Below are positions 55,182 to 64,000 of a stretch of DNA of 64,000 nucleotides, one piece after another. The stretch comes from Bifidobacterium breve (GTDB taxonomy: Bacteria; Actinomycetota; Thermoleophilia; Solirubrobacterales; Solirubrobacteraceae): NCBI GenBank assembly GCA_945881845.1, contig CAMCVN010000008.1:1-64000 (forward strand), written 5' to 3'. The stretch's first letter is position 1, and each line of letters opens with the position of its first letter. The position numbers and the translations under genes are program-made. The notes under the pieces are model-generated. The model saw nothing but the letters and a program-made list of their open reading frames with translations. It was not told the DNA's origin and searched no databases.

Positions 55182-56186
55182 ATGGGAGAGATGAGCACCG
55201 AATACGGAACGACGATCAAGGGCCGGAAGGTCTTCGTCACCGGGGCGGACGGTCTCGTTGGTTCGTGGCTAGTCGGCAGCCTCCTATCGCTTGGAGCTGA
55301 GCTGACCGTTCTTCGCCGCGATCTGCACCCGGCGAACCCGGCCTTGGTCGAGTCATCGGGCCGCGACTTTGAGGTCGTCAACGGCGATCTGCTCGACGCC
55401 CAGCTACTTGAGGCCTCCTTCGCGGACGGCAAGGTCGACGCAGTCGTTCATCTTGCTGCGCAGGCGACTGTTGGGCCAGCCAACCTCTCGCCACGCGAAA
55501 CCTTCGAGTCGAATGTCGTCGGCACTTGGAACGTTCTGGAGGCCGCCCGCCTGAGCGGCGTGTCAAGAGTTGTCGTCGCCTCATCCGACACCGCCTACGG
55601 CCCGAGCGAGGTTCTTCCCTACACGGAAGCGATGGCGCTTGAGGCATCTCATCCTTATGACGCTTCGAAGGCCGCAGCCGACATCATCGCGCGCTCCTAC
55701 TGGTCGACCTACGGTCTCCCGGTCGCCGTTGCACGGATGGCCAACTTGTATGGCGGAGGGGACCGCAACCGCTCGCGGCTGGTTCCAGAGACTGCCGCGG
55801 CGATCATTGCTGGCCGGTCGCCCGTGATTCGCTCCGACGGCTCCCCTGAACGCGACTTCCTCTACGTGACCGACGCGGTCGAGGCCTACTTGGCAATCCT
55901 CGACCTGCTTGAAGATGGGGTCGGCGCAGGCGAGCCCTTCAATGCCGGAAGCGGCGTCCCGCTACGGGCGCTCGACATCGTCGAGGTGATGTGTCGTCTG
56001 GCTGGCGTCGAGCTTGAGCCTGACGTCCGCGGCAGTGGAGTCCCGCAGGGCGAGATCAAGCGGCACTGGATCGACTCGTCGAAGCTGCACCGGTTGAGCG
56101 GCTGGGAGCCAAGGGTCGGCCTTGAGGAGGGGCTCGCGCTGACGCTGGATTGGTACCGCGCGCACCCCGGCGTCCTCGCCGATTAA
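55182..56186 (+). CDS. NAD-dependent epimerase/dehydratase (sugar nucleotide)
   Basis: A 334-residue extended SDR. VTGADGLVGSWL binds NAD, and the active site has SSDTAYG with YDASK (Tyr-x3-Lys). Resembles CDP-glucose 4,6-dehydratase and GDP-mannose/UDP-glucose modifying enzymes; the donor is not readable. Next to the hexomutase and the GT4 enzyme, it suggests local sugar-nucleotide metabolism. ATG 55182; a second ATG (55191) is too near GGGAGAG. Confidence 0.88.
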   Translation: MGEMSTEYGTTIKGRKVFVTGADGLVGSWLVGSLLSLGAELTVLRRDLHPANPALVESSGRDFEVVNGDLLDAQLLEASFADGKVDAVVHLAAQATVGPANLSPRETFESNVVGTWNVLEAARLSGVSRVVVASSDTAYGPSEVLPYTEAMALEASHPYDASKAAADIIARSYWSTYGLPVAVARMANLYGGGDRNRSRLVPETAAAIIAGRSPVIRSDGSPERDFLYVTDAVEAYLAILDLLEDGVGAGEPFNAGSGVPLRALDIVEVMCRLAGVELEPDVRGSGVPQGEIKRHWIDSSKLHRLSGWEPRVGLEEGLALTLDWYRAHPGVLAD

Positions 56187-56210
56187 TCAGAGCATTACCA
56201 TTACTCGTCA

Positions 56211-56960
56211 ATGGCTGGCCATTCAAAATGGGCGGGGATCAAGCACAAGAAGGCGATCGTTGACGCTCGCCGGGGCAAGCTCTTCACGAAACTCGGCAGA
56301 GCGATAACCGTCGCCGCCAAGGAGGGTGGGGGAGAGATCGATGGGAATCCTTCGCTGGCGCTCGCGGTCCAGAAGGCCAAGGACGCGTCGATGCCGAAGG
56401 ACAACATCGAGCGCGCGATCGTTCGTGGAACAGGTGCTGGCGCCGATGCCGAGGCATATGAAGCGGTTGTCTACGAGGGCTACGGGCCTGGCGGAGTGGC
56501 GATGCTGATCGAGGCTCTGACTGAGAACCGCAACCGCACCGGTGCCGACGTCCGCCACACCCTGACCAAGCACGGGGGGAGCCTTGGGGAGCCCGGCTCG
56601 GTCGCGTACCTCTTCTCCCAATGTGGGCTGATCGTCGTCGATGCCGAGGCCCACAGCGAGGAGCAGCTGATGGTTGCAATCGATGCCGGTGCCGAGGAAA
56701 TTGAGCTCGACGAAGACGTCTACGAGGTGATTACTCCTGCCGCCGCGTTGTCAGCCGTGCGCGCCGCGCTCGATCAAGCTGGTATCGGCTACCAGTCGGC
56801 GGAGCTGGTGCAGAGGCCAGCTGTGCGCGTCGAGATCGACGAAGCTGATGCGTCAACACTGCTCAAGTTGATCGATGCGCTCGAAGACAACGATGACGTC
56901 GGCGATATCCACGCGAACTTCGAGATCGATGCCGAAGTGCTGGACCGAATCGCCGGCTGA
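56211..56960 (+). CDS. yebC: YebC/PmpR-family transcription or translation factor
   Basis: 249 residues in the three-domain TACO1/YebC fold, beginning MAGHSKWAGIKHKKAIVDAR, with DNIERAI and GYGPGG. Once considered only a transcriptional regulator, the family is now also linked to ribosomes stalling at prolines. yebC-ruvC-ruvA-ruvB is a common order; here a TetR gene is inserted between. Confidence 0.95.
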   Translation: MAGHSKWAGIKHKKAIVDARRGKLFTKLGRAITVAAKEGGGEIDGNPSLALAVQKAKDASMPKDNIERAIVRGTGAGADAEAYEAVVYEGYGPGGVAMLIEALTENRNRTGADVRHTLTKHGGSLGEPGSVAYLFSQCGLIVVDAEAHSEEQLMVAIDAGAEEIELDEDVYEVITPAAALSAVRAALDQAGIGYQSAELVQRPAVRVEIDEADASTLLKLIDALEDNDDVGDIHANFEIDAEVLDRIAG

Positions 56961-57008
56961 CGGTCTCTGCGCGGGTTTTTTGGGGCCTGCTCGCGCGGTG
57001 TTGTCAGA

Positions 57009-57689
57009 ATGAACGCGATGAGCGATACGCCACGCCGACGGATGACAGCGCCGCAGCGCCGAGACGAGATTCTCGACGCGGCCGCCACAGTGATCGCCAG
57101 GTCCGGCTACGACGGCTGTTCGTTGGAGCAGATTGCCGGAGAGGCAGGGGTCTCGAAGGCGCTGATCTACGAACACTTCGGATCCAAACGCGAGCTCCAC
57201 GCCGAACTACTCGGTCGTCATGCAACGGAGATCTTCGCCCGGCTTGAGATCTGCGCTGAGAGCGGCGCGACCGGCGAAGAGCGGCTGCGGCTCGGCGTCG
57301 ATGCCTTCCTGGCATTCGTCGAAGAGGACCGCGACGCATGGCGCGTGCTGTTCCGCGATGCTGCCGACCCTGACATCGTCGAATCGCTCGCGGCAGTCCA
57401 GTCGCAGGCCGTTGGAGTGATTGCGGCGTTGATGGCGTCGGATCCCGATCGCGTCGAAAGCGACAAGGCCGACCAAAGCGACGGCGCGCTCTACCTCGAA
57501 CTTCATGCTCAGCTGCTGGCCGGCGCAACGCAGGCGGTCGCGCACTGGTGGTACGACCACGACACGGTGCCGCGCGCCGCTGTGGTCGATCGAGTGATGG
57601 AGTTCTGCTGGCTTGGTTTGGAACGGGTCGCGTCAGGCGAGTCGCTCGGCAGTGCACGCGCAGCAGCTGCAGCCGCTACGAAGCAGTAG
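57009..57689 (+). CDS. TetR-family transcriptional regulator
   Basis: 226 residues. N-terminal HTH (about 14-60, RRDEILDAAATVIARSGYDG and GVSKALIYEHFGSKREL) and a C-terminal ligand/dimer domain containing several Trp/Phe residues (HWWYDHD). Ligand unknown. No inverted repeat is visible before it, and the acyl-CoA dehydrogenase operator motif is absent, so there is no sign that it controls that gene. Confidence 0.93.
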   Translation: MNAMSDTPRRRMTAPQRRDEILDAAATVIARSGYDGCSLEQIAGEAGVSKALIYEHFGSKRELHAELLGRHATEIFARLEICAESGATGEERLRLGVDAFLAFVEEDRDAWRVLFRDAADPDIVESLAAVQSQAVGVIAALMASDPDRVESDKADQSDGALYLELHAQLLAGATQAVAHWWYDHDTVPRAAVVDRVMEFCWLGLERVASGESLGSARAAAAAATKQ

Positions 57690-57741
57690 GCGGGCTCTCC
57701 AGAAGGGGAGGCATCCGGTCTAGGGCGCAGAATCACGAGCA

Positions 57742-58260
57742 ATGATCGTCGTCGGAATCGACCCCGGTATCGCCAATACCGGCTTTGGAGTTGTGCGCCG
57801 CCGCGCTGGCCGCCTGGTAGCTCTCGATGGAGGCGTAATGCGAACCCGCTCGGAGCGGTCACCCGAGCATCGTCTGGCCGATCTCTTCGCCCAGGTCGAT
57901 GAGCTGCTCGACCGCCACTCGCCGGACGCCGTCGCGCTCGAGGCGATCTACTTCGGCCAGAACGTCAGCTCGGCGTTCGCTGTCGGGCAGGCCCGTGGTG
58001 TCGTCATGCTGGCTGCTGGGCGCCGCTCGATCCCGTGCGAGGACTACACGCCCCAGCAGGTCAAGGGCGCGGTCTGCGGCAGCGGCCGTGCTCCAAAGGA
58101 GCAGGTCACGCGGATGGTTCAGAGTCTGCTCTCTCTGCCCGAGCCCCCAACCCCGGACCACGCCGCCGACGCGCTCGCAGTCGCTATCTGCCACGCCAAC
58201 CATGCCCCGCTGCGCAGCGCGACGCTGCGCGCTCAGGTTCCTGACACGCGCGTCGCATGA
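57742..58260 (+). CDS. ruvC: Holliday junction resolvase RuvC
   Basis: 172 residues, RNase H-like fold. Acidic residues fall in MIVVGIDPG (Asp7), VALEAIYFGQN (Glu) and PDHAADALAVA (Asp). Cuts junctions processed by RuvAB. ATG start; the stop overlaps ruvA in ATGA. Confidence 0.97.
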   Translation: MIVVGIDPGIANTGFGVVRRRAGRLVALDGGVMRTRSERSPEHRLADLFAQVDELLDRHSPDAVALEAIYFGQNVSSAFAVGQARGVVMLAAGRRSIPCEDYTPQQVKGAVCGSGRAPKEQVTRMVQSLLSLPEPPTPDHAADALAVAICHANHAPLRSATLRAQVPDTRVA

Positions 58261-58841
58261 TTGCCTTCATCAGCGGCGAAGTGGTCGGCCGGCGCGAGGA
58301 ATACGTCGTAGTCCAAACCGGAGGCGGCGTCGGATACCACCTATCCGTATCGGCCGAGACTCTCGCTCACGTTCCAGCAGTTGGCCAGCCGGTCTCTCTC
58401 CACTGCCATCTTGTCGTTCGCGATGACTTAATGGCGCTCTACGGGTTCGCGAGCGAGGAAGAGCGGGATCTCTTCTTGATGTTGCTTGGCGTCCAAGGGG
58501 TCGGCCCGAAGGTCGCGCTCGCAATGCTCAGCGGCGGTCCGCCGCGCGAGCTCGCCAGCGCGCTTGCCAGCGGCGACGTCGCTCGCCTGCAGTCGGTTCC
58601 AGGGATCGGCAAACGGACGGCCGAGCGAATCCTCGTCGAGCTACGCGAGAAGATGATTGCGCTCGGGGCAGAGAACGGCGAGATCACCGTCACGCGCGGC
58701 GACGACCCACGCAGAATCGCTCGCGACGGCCTCGTTGAACTTGGCTTCACGATCCAGGAGGCCGACGGTCTTGTGGCCGGGGCGGAAGGCGAGAGCGCTG
58801 AGGATCTGCTGCAGAGCGCGCTCAAGGCGGCCCGTCAATGA
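58257..58841 (+). CDS. ruvA: Holliday junction DNA helicase subunit RuvA
   Basis: 194 residues: N-terminal OB domain ([20 protein letters not shown]), paired helix-hairpin-helix motifs ([18 protein letters not shown] and [12 protein letters not shown]) and the C-terminal RuvB-binding domain (about 145-194). Overlaps ruvC and ruvB by four bases each. Confidence 0.97.
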   Translation: MIAFISGEVVGRREEYVVVQTGGGVGYHLSVSAETLAHVPAVGQPVSLHCHLVVRDDLMALYGFASEEERDLFLMLLGVQGVGPKVALAMLSGGPPRELASALASGDVARLQSVPGIGKRTAERILVELREKMIALGAENGEITVTRGDDPRRIARDGLVELGFTIQEADGLVAGAEGESAEDLLQSALKAARQ

Positions 58842-59869
58842 GTGACGACTTTCCAGAAGAGGCGCCGATCATGACGCCCGGCGCACTGGCCCAGGAGGAT
58901 GAGCTTGATCGCTCGCTTCGCCCGCAGACGCTTGAGGACTTCATCGGCCAGCAGGCTCTTTGTGACCAGCTCGCGGTTTCGTTGGAGGCCGCGACGGCGC
59001 GCGAGGAGCCGCTTGACCACGTTCTGCTCGCTGGCCCTCCAGGGCTCGGCAAGACGTCACTAGCGCAGATCATTGCCACTGAGCTCGGCGTCCCTTTTGT
59101 TCAGACGGCAGGGCCGGCGCTGGAGCGCAAGGGCGACATCGCAGCACTTCTGACGGCGCTCGAGCCTGGCTCGGTCTTCTTTGTCGACGAGATTCACCGC
59201 CTCAGTCGTGCGCTGGAGGAGACGTTCTACCCAGCGATGGAGGATCGGCGCCTGCCGATCACGATCGGCCAGGGCGCCGGTGCCCGAGTCGTCACGCTCG
59301 AACTGCCGGCGTTCACGCTGATCGGCGCGACCACTCGCGCAGGGCTTCTCTCGACGCCGCTGCGGGACCGCTTCGGGATTCAATACCGGCTTGAGAACTA
59401 CGGCCCCGAAGAGCTCGCGGCAATCGTTCGACGCTCGGCGGCGATCCTTGACGTTTCGCTCGATGACGATGGGGCGCTCGCGATCGCTTCGCGCAGCCGC
59501 GGCACGCCGCGCGTCGCCAACCGGCTGCTGCGCCGCGTTCGCGACTGGGCGGAGGTGCGCGGCACAGGGACTGTTACTGCTGAGGCAGCGAGCAGCGCGC
59601 TCGAACTGCTCGAGGTTGATGAGCTTGGCTGCGACCGGCTTGATCGCGAAATTCTGACCGTCCTTTGCACCACCTACTCCGGCAGGCCGGTCGGCCTTTC
59701 GACGCTTTCGATTGCCGTCGGCGAGGAGTCCGACACGATCGAGGAGGTCTACGAGCCTTACCTAGTGCAGTGTGGGCTGATCAGTCGGACCGCGCGCGGA
59801 AGGACGGCGACGATGCGCGCCTACGAGCACCTCGGGCTCGAGCCGCCGCGCGACTCGGCTCTCTTCTAA
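58838..59869 (+). CDS. ruvB: Holliday junction branch-migration ATPase RuvB
   Basis: 343 residues, AAA+ motor. Walker A GPPGLGKT, Walker B DEIHRLS, sensor [18 protein letters not shown] and the C-terminal winged helix with [15 protein letters not shown]. Forms the ruvC-A-B operon with overlapping genes. Confidence 0.98.
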   Translation: MSDDFPEEAPIMTPGALAQEDELDRSLRPQTLEDFIGQQALCDQLAVSLEAATAREEPLDHVLLAGPPGLGKTSLAQIIATELGVPFVQTAGPALERKGDIAALLTALEPGSVFFVDEIHRLSRALEETFYPAMEDRRLPITIGQGAGARVVTLELPAFTLIGATTRAGLLSTPLRDRFGIQYRLENYGPEELAAIVRRSAAILDVSLDDDGALAIASRSRGTPRVANRLLRRVRDWAEVRGTGTVTAEAASSALELLEVDELGCDRLDREILTVLCTTYSGRPVGLSTLSIAVGEESDTIEEVYEPYLVQCGLISRTARGRTATMRAYEHLGLEPPRDSALF

Positions 59870-59931
59870 CCGGAGCTGCGGCGTAGTCGCGGCGCAGAGG
59901 CGGCCAACTACCCCTACCCTTGGTCGCTCTA

Positions 59932-60381
59932 ATGGCGCACCATTTCATCTGCCCCCAATGCGGCAATCGTTCGCTCTCAGTTGATGCCGGTAACGGCTTC
60001 CGTACGGAGCCGAAAGGCTGCCGTGAGTGTGGATTTGGCTTCATCTTCGAGTTGCTCGACGACTATTTCCCGGCTCCAGACGCGGCTTTCTTCGTCTGCG
60101 ACAACGACGCCCGCGTGATCGCCTGCGGGCGCGGTGCCTTTGAGCTGACGGGGCTCGACGACGAACGCGTCCTCGGTCGCCCCGTCAACGATGTTCTAGG
60201 GCTGCAATTCGACGGCGACGCTGATCCGGTCGGAACCGTGCTGGAGTGGGGAGTGCGCTCACTTGGTCAGCAGGTAGAAGTCCACGCCGAGGGCGATCTT
60301 CCGGCAAAAGCGAGTGCCGATCTCTTCCCCGCATACGACGACGACGGCGGGCTGCTACTAGTCCTGACGCCCGCGAAGTAG
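59932..60381 (+). CDS. Zinc-ribbon plus PAS-like protein of unknown function
   Basis: 149 residues. ATG 59932 is followed by a zinc ribbon, CPQCGNRS and CRECGFGF, then a PAS-like fold (about 50-149) with DAAFFVCDNDARVIACGRGAFELTG (broken here by length) and a hydrophobic core LLLVLTPAK at the end. No output domain is present, so it may be an adaptor that senses a ligand or redox state. Located between ruvB and secDF, where I know no standard gene. Confidence 0.62.
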   Translation: MAHHFICPQCGNRSLSVDAGNGFRTEPKGCRECGFGFIFELLDDYFPAPDAAFFVCDNDARVIACGRGAFELTGLDDERVLGRPVNDVLGLQFDGDADPVGTVLEWGVRSLGQQVEVHAEGDLPAKASADLFPAYDDDGGLLLVLTPAK

Positions 60382-60394
60382 TCTCTCTAGCTTG

Positions 60395-63328
60395 ATGACC
60401 GACCGCCGCCGCAACTTATTCATCCTGCTGTTCGTGGCCGGGCTGCTCGTTCTCTCCGGGCTTGTGATCGCAACCAAGCCAACCGTGCTTGGGCTGGACC
60501 TCAAGGGCGGCGTCTCGCTGGTCTACCAAGCGAAGCCGACCAAGCAGGCGCAAGTTACGACTGAGTCGGTCGATCAAACGATCGACATCATGCGCAAGCG
60601 AATTGACACGCTCGGCGTTGCCGAGCCTGAGATTCAACGGACCGGCGCCGACCAGATTGATGTGTCGCTACCGAACGTCACGAATGCAGACCAAGCGGCG
60701 GCGCAGGTAGGGAAGACCGCCCAGCTCTACTTCTACGACTGGGAGACAAACGTCCTCGGGCCCGGCTGCAAGGCAGCGCCAGCCGACGCGGCCGTAACCG
60801 GCGGCTCCTCGGCCGGAAGTGGCGCTGGCGCCCTGACTCAGTACGAAGCCGTTCAGCGCGCCGCTAGCTGCCCCGAGACGGACACCGGTAAAGAGACGAC
60901 AACCGGCTCTTATTACCTCGTCAACAACAAGACGAAAACGGTTCTCGCGGGGCCACAGGAGACGAAGGCCGACCTCGACGCCGAGATTACGACGAAGAAG
61001 ATCGCCCAGAACGCCGACACCTCGATCGTTGAAGTGAAGCCGGGCACGATTGTCGTCCAGGCAGAGGGGCCGGCGAAGGGCAAGGGTGCCGATCAGTACT
61101 ACGTGCTGAAGGACAACCCGGCGCTTAGCGGTACCGACATCACCGACCCGAAGCAGAGCTTCGCCAACGGCGGTGGCGGCAGCGGGGCGCCGACGGTCAA
61201 CTTCAGCTTCACCGAGAAGGGTCAGGCGATCTGGCAAGACATCACGCGCGAGATCGCGCAGCGTGGGCAGGACAGCTTCTTCGGTGGCGACGCGCGCAGC
61301 GCCTTCCAACACTTCGCGATCGTGCTCGATGGCAAGCTAATTTCAGCCCCTTACATCGACTTCCAGCAGAACCCTGACGGGATCGATGCGACGAACGGTT
61401 CGGAGATCTCTGGCGGCTTCACTATCAAGACCGCGCAGGAGCTCGCCAACTTGCTGAAGACAGGCGCGCTCCCGATCAAGCTCGACCTGATCTCAGCCTC
61501 GTCGGTCTCAGCGTCGCTCGGTAAGGCGGCTCTCAACCAGGGGATCATCGCTGGCCTGATCGGCTTTGCGCTTGTGGCGCTCTTCCTGCTGATCGTTTAT
61601 CGCCTGCTCGGGTTGATCGCAATCGGTGCGCTCGGCGTCTACGCCGCATTCTTGTTCGCGATCGTGAAGCTGATCCCAATCACGCTGACCTTGCCGGGAA
61701 TCGCCGGTTTGATCCTGACGATCGGCGTTGCAGCCGACGCCAACATCGTGATCTTCGAACGAGTCAAGGAAGAGGTCCGTCTCGGGCGCTCAATTCCAGT
61801 CGCAATCAGTCAGGGCTACCGCAAAGGCCTCTCGGCGATCATCGACGCCAACGTCGTCACCTTCATGGTCGCCTTCATCCTCTTCATGCTCGCGACCGCT
61901 GGCGTCAAGGGCTTCGCCTTTACGCTCGGCGTCGGCACGCTCGTCTCGTTCTTGACGGCCGTCCTCCTGACTCAGGCAGTGCTCGGCAGGCTGGCGGGCT
62001 CAAAGATCGCCGCAAGCCCGGCGATGCTTGGCACGCACTCGACCCGGCAGCGGTTCCGCTGGGACTTCATGGGTGCGTCGAAGTGGTTCTTCTCCTTCTC
62101 GGGCGTGATTTTGCTGATCGGCGCGTTGGCCGTCGGCGTTAACGGGCTCAATCTCGGCATTGACTTCACCTCCGGCACGCGCCTAGTCGCCGAGTTACCG
62201 ACTCAGGCGACAGAGCAGCAGGTCCGTGACACGATCGCCCCGCTGGGCCTTAGTAAGGCGAAGATTCAGAAGCTGAGCGGCAATGAGTTCAAAGGCGAGG
62301 CCGCATTCCAGATCTCTACTGACACGGTTCAGGCGGGAGAGCGGGCCTCGATCGAGCAGGCGCTCAACAAGGAGTTTGGGAACGGCACCTACAGCTTTGA
62401 GACGATCGGGCCAACCTTCGGCAAAACGGTCGCCGACAGCGCGATCATCGCGATCATCGCCTCGCTGATCGTGATCAGCGCCTACATTGCGCTCCGTTTT
62501 GAGTGGCGTTACGCGGTTCCGGTACTTGTCGCGCTGATACATGATCTCTTAATCACGGCCGGCGTTTACGCTCTACTCGGGTTGGAGGTGACTACGGCGA
62601 CCGTCGCCGCACTGCTGACGATTCTTGGATATTCGCTCTACGACACGATCATCGTCTTCGACCGCGTGCGCGAAAACGTGCCGCGAATGCCACGAGCCAC
62701 CTTCTCTCAGATCCTCAACCGTTCGATGAGCGAAGTCCTGATGCGTTCGCTGGCGACGTCGTTCTGCACCGTGCTCCCGATCCTCGCGCTGCTCTTCTTC
62801 GGTGGCGAGACGCTCGGCGACTTCGCGCTGGCGCTGGCCGTGGGTGTTATCTCCGGTACCTACTCGTCGATCTTCATCGCCACGCCGGTGCTGATGCACT
62901 GGAAGGAAGGCGAAGGCGTCTGGCGCTCGCGCCGCGCGCGGATTGCAGCCGCTAACGGCGGCGTCGTCCCGGCGTACGCGACCGCTGCAGGCGGCGCTGC
63001 GACTGAGGTCGAAGTCGAGGAGACGAAGAAGGCCCGTGGTCGCCTCACAGCCCCCGAGGATCCAGAGCGCGCCGTCAGCGGTGAAGAGTTTGATGAGATG
63101 GTCCGCGAGCTCCACGGCGACGACGCCAAGGGCGATGAGATGCAGGGCGACGAGCCACAGGGCGCTGTAGCTACTGAGCAGCCGCCAGCAGATGATGCGC
63201 CGCCAGAGCAGCCCCCGGCCGCCAGTAGCGGCGCTGACGCGCTGCCCGAAGACTTGGTGCTCAAGGACGAATCGTCGACGCCGAAAACGCCGCGACGGAA
63301 ACGCAACAAGAAGCACGGGAGGCGCTAA
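60395..63328 (+). CDS. secDF: SecDF protein translocase fusion
   Basis: 977 residues with SecD and SecF joined. SecD starts with one membrane helix (about 9-28) and the P1 domain (GLDLKGGVSLVYQ); five helices follow (about 380-550) with LTIGVAADANIVIFERVKEE. The SecF half starts near 555 (FRWDFMGASKWFF) with GIDFTSGTRLV and YSLYDTIIVFDRVREN. A charged ~100-residue tail (about 870-977) has no SecDF similarity and ends in a basic stretch. Uses proton motive force to pull proteins outward. ATG 60395 preferred over TTG 60392. Confidence 0.96.
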   Translation: MTDRRRNLFILLFVAGLLVLSGLVIATKPTVLGLDLKGGVSLVYQAKPTKQAQVTTESVDQTIDIMRKRIDTLGVAEPEIQRTGADQIDVSLPNVTNADQAAAQVGKTAQLYFYDWETNVLGPGCKAAPADAAVTGGSSAGSGAGALTQYEAVQRAASCPETDTGKETTTGSYYLVNNKTKTVLAGPQETKADLDAEITTKKIAQNADTSIVEVKPGTIVVQAEGPAKGKGADQYYVLKDNPALSGTDITDPKQSFANGGGGSGAPTVNFSFTEKGQAIWQDITREIAQRGQDSFFGGDARSAFQHFAIVLDGKLISAPYIDFQQNPDGIDATNGSEISGGFTIKTAQELANLLKTGALPIKLDLISASSVSASLGKAALNQGIIAGLIGFALVALFLLIVYRLLGLIAIGALGVYAAFLFAIVKLIPITLTLPGIAGLILTIGVAADANIVIFERVKEEVRLGRSIPVAISQGYRKGLSAIIDANVVTFMVAFILFMLATAGVKGFAFTLGVGTLVSFLTAVLLTQAVLGRLAGSKIAASPAMLGTHSTRQRFRWDFMGASKWFFSFSGVILLIGALAVGVNGLNLGIDFTSGTRLVAELPTQATEQQVRDTIAPLGLSKAKIQKLSGNEFKGEAAFQISTDTVQAGERASIEQALNKEFGNGTYSFETIGPTFGKTVADSAIIAIIASLIVISAYIALRFEWRYAVPVLVALIHDLLITAGVYALLGLEVTTATVAALLTILGYSLYDTIIVFDRVRENVPRMPRATFSQILNRSMSEVLMRSLATSFCTVLPILALLFFGGETLGDFALALAVGVISGTYSSIFIATPVLMHWKEGEGVWRSRRARIAAANGGVVPAYATAAGGAATEVEVEETKKARGRLTAPEDPERAVSGEEFDEMVRELHGDDAKGDEMQGDEPQGAVATEQPPADDAPPEQPPAASSGADALPEDLVLKDESSTPKTPRRKRNKKHGRR

Positions 63329-63600
63329 TGGCTGCTCTGGCTTGGGTGATGATGGGGCTGGCAATCTGGCACTTCGCGATCTTCATTCCCGACCGCTTTT
63401 GGGGCGGCATCGTCGGCAGTCTGCTCTGCGCGATCGTCGGCGCCGTGATCATCGGCCTGGCCTTCAGCGGCTTCAGCGTCCCGGGTAACGAGTCGATTAC
63501 CGTGATGGACGCTGTCGAAGCGATCCCTGGCGCGCTGTTGGGATTGGCAGCCGCCTACGCAATTGGCGTGCGGCGCGGTAATCCGGCACTCCATCTCTAG
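63328..63600 (+). CDS. Small membrane protein
   Basis: 90 residues with three hydrophobic segments (about 3-18, 26-50, 66-83), the first with Trp/His/Phe. The layout recalls small GlsB/YeaQ-type proteins, but the motif is not clear. Its ATG shares one base with the secDF stop, so it is translated from the secDF message. Confidence 0.6.
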   Translation: MAALAWVMMGLAIWHFAIFIPDRFWGGIVGSLLCAIVGAVIIGLAFSGFSVPGNESITVMDAVEAIPGALLGLAAAYAIGVRRGNPALHL

Positions 63601-63626
63601 AGCAGCGCTTCCGTCGGCCTTTCGGC

Positions 63627-63640
63627 CTACTGTCCAGTAG
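63627..63640 (+). promoter_or_regulatory. recJ promoter: TACTGT -10 inside CTACTG-TC-CAGTAG
   Basis: TACTGT (63628-63633) precedes the recJ GTG (63640) by six bases. It is embedded in the perfect inverted repeat CTACTG-TC-CAGTAG, so a regulator binding this would cover the -10 and start codon. A GGCC-TTTC-GGCC hairpin sits just upstream (about 63617-63628). Confidence 0.4.
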
Positions 63641-64000
63641 TGGAAACGGCTCGCATCGAGATCGCAGCAGCCCCGTTTAGAGAGGTGTTGGCGCTCGCCG
63701 ACGCGCTCGAGCTAGACCCGGTTGTCGCTCAGCTACTCGTCCGGCGCGGGCTCGGTGACGCCGAGGCCGCGCGGCAGTTTTTGCTCGCCGATGACCGCTA
63801 CGAGCCAGCTCAGTTCGAGCGGATTGAGGAGGCGGTGGAACTGACGCTCGGCCACGTCAAAGCCGGCTCAACGATCATGATTCACGGCGACTACGACGTT
63901 GACGGCGTCTGCTCGACGGCGATTCTTGTGCGGACGCTGCGGCAGCTCGGGGCCAGCGTTGAATGGTTTATTCCGGGCCGTCGCGAGGACGGCTACGGGC
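63640..64000 (+). CDS. recJ: Single-stranded-DNA exonuclease RecJ, N-terminal fragment
   Basis: The first 120 codons are in the window, continuing past its end. IMIHGDYDVDGVCSTA carries the DHH-superfamily motif I that binds Mn2+, and the preceding LLVRRGLGD fits the RecJ N-terminus. GTG start. secDF-recJ adjacency is a common bacterial order, which supports the call. Confidence 0.92.
   Translation, partial: METARIEIAAAPFREVLALADALELDPVVAQLLVRRGLGDAEAARQFLLADDRYEPAQFERIEEAVELTLGHVKAGSTIMIHGDYDVDGVCSTAILVRTLRQLGASVEWFIPGRREDGYG

Noticed and set aside
55108-55182. N-terminal extension of the phosphomannomutase
   Set aside because: The added residues are Arg/Ala-rich, start on the same base as the divergent epimerase, and the family N-terminus fits GTG 55107.
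57009-57689. This TetR protein as repressor of the acyl-CoA dehydrogenase
   Set aside because: It is 8 kb away and its own upstream region lacks the ACTGACC/GGTCAGT site expected for an autoregulated TetR.

Overview
The window is a contiguous stretch of bacterial chromosome, about 64 kb and GC-rich. It is most likely from an actinobacterium, and my best guess is the class Thermoleophilia (inference from content, not from a marker tree). Supporting signs are the run tlyA-nadK-recN-steA-steB-(MraY-like)-pyrG-xerD, which matches the order I know from Mycobacterium; an F420-type luciferase-like oxidoreductase; the EF-P loop KPGKGPA; frequent GTG starts and 4-base ATGA/GTGA overlaps; and TANNNT hexamers 6-7 bases before starts that lack a Shine-Dalgarno, as in leaderless actinobacterial genes. 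I see no rRNA, prophage, CRISPR array or transposase. One tRNA (Asn) is present.

Layout. 0-6 kb: end of rimM, trmD, rplS, lepB, rnhB, yraN (reverse), comM and dprA: tRNA/ribosome, secretion and DNA uptake. 6-16 kb: ilvD, a HAD nucleotidase, an L,D-transpeptidase, xerC, a zinc-finger protein of unknown function, RNase HI, an amidase, bioY, an orphan amino-acid-type binding lipoprotein and a ZIP metal transporter. 16-23 kb: efp, nusB, an xseB-like gene, a prenyl synthase and dxs, with a reverse-strand acyltransferase lodged between the two isoprenoid genes. 22.7-24.95 kb: an accessory island with foreign-looking codon use, bounded by a 15-bp direct repeat, carrying one secreted fibronectin-III/Lcl-type protein. 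25-37 kb: tlyA to xerD, the cell-division/CTP cluster, with an MraY-like enzyme, an M20 peptidase and a DUF3866 protein, then mutM. 37-43 kb: glutaredoxin, recO, dgt, dnaG, a secreted protein, a lipid kinase and tRNA-Asn. 43-49 kb: a metabolic block on both strands (glycosyltransferase, F420 oxidoreductase, SDR, thioredoxin-like lipoprotein, acyl-CoA dehydrogenase under a palindromic operator). 49-56 kb: RpiR regulator, pdxS-pdxT, a glycosyltransferase without a normal start codon, MBL hydrolase, phosphomannomutase and a sugar-nucleotide epimerase. 56-64 kb: yebC, a TetR regulator, ruvC-ruvA-ruvB, a zinc-ribbon/PAS-like protein, secDF, a small membrane protein and the start of recJ.

Most of the window is housekeeping. 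The parts that look least explained are the 22.7-24.95 kb island with its hairpin, 16-codon CxxC microORF and TTGTGTG/CACACAA repeats; the MraY-like, M20 and DUF3866 genes embedded in the SteA/SteB-PyrG-XerD neighbourhood; the zinc-finger protein translationally coupled to RNase HI; the operator that fills the -35/-10 spacer of the acyl-CoA dehydrogenase; and the GT4 gene that appears to begin at ATA.
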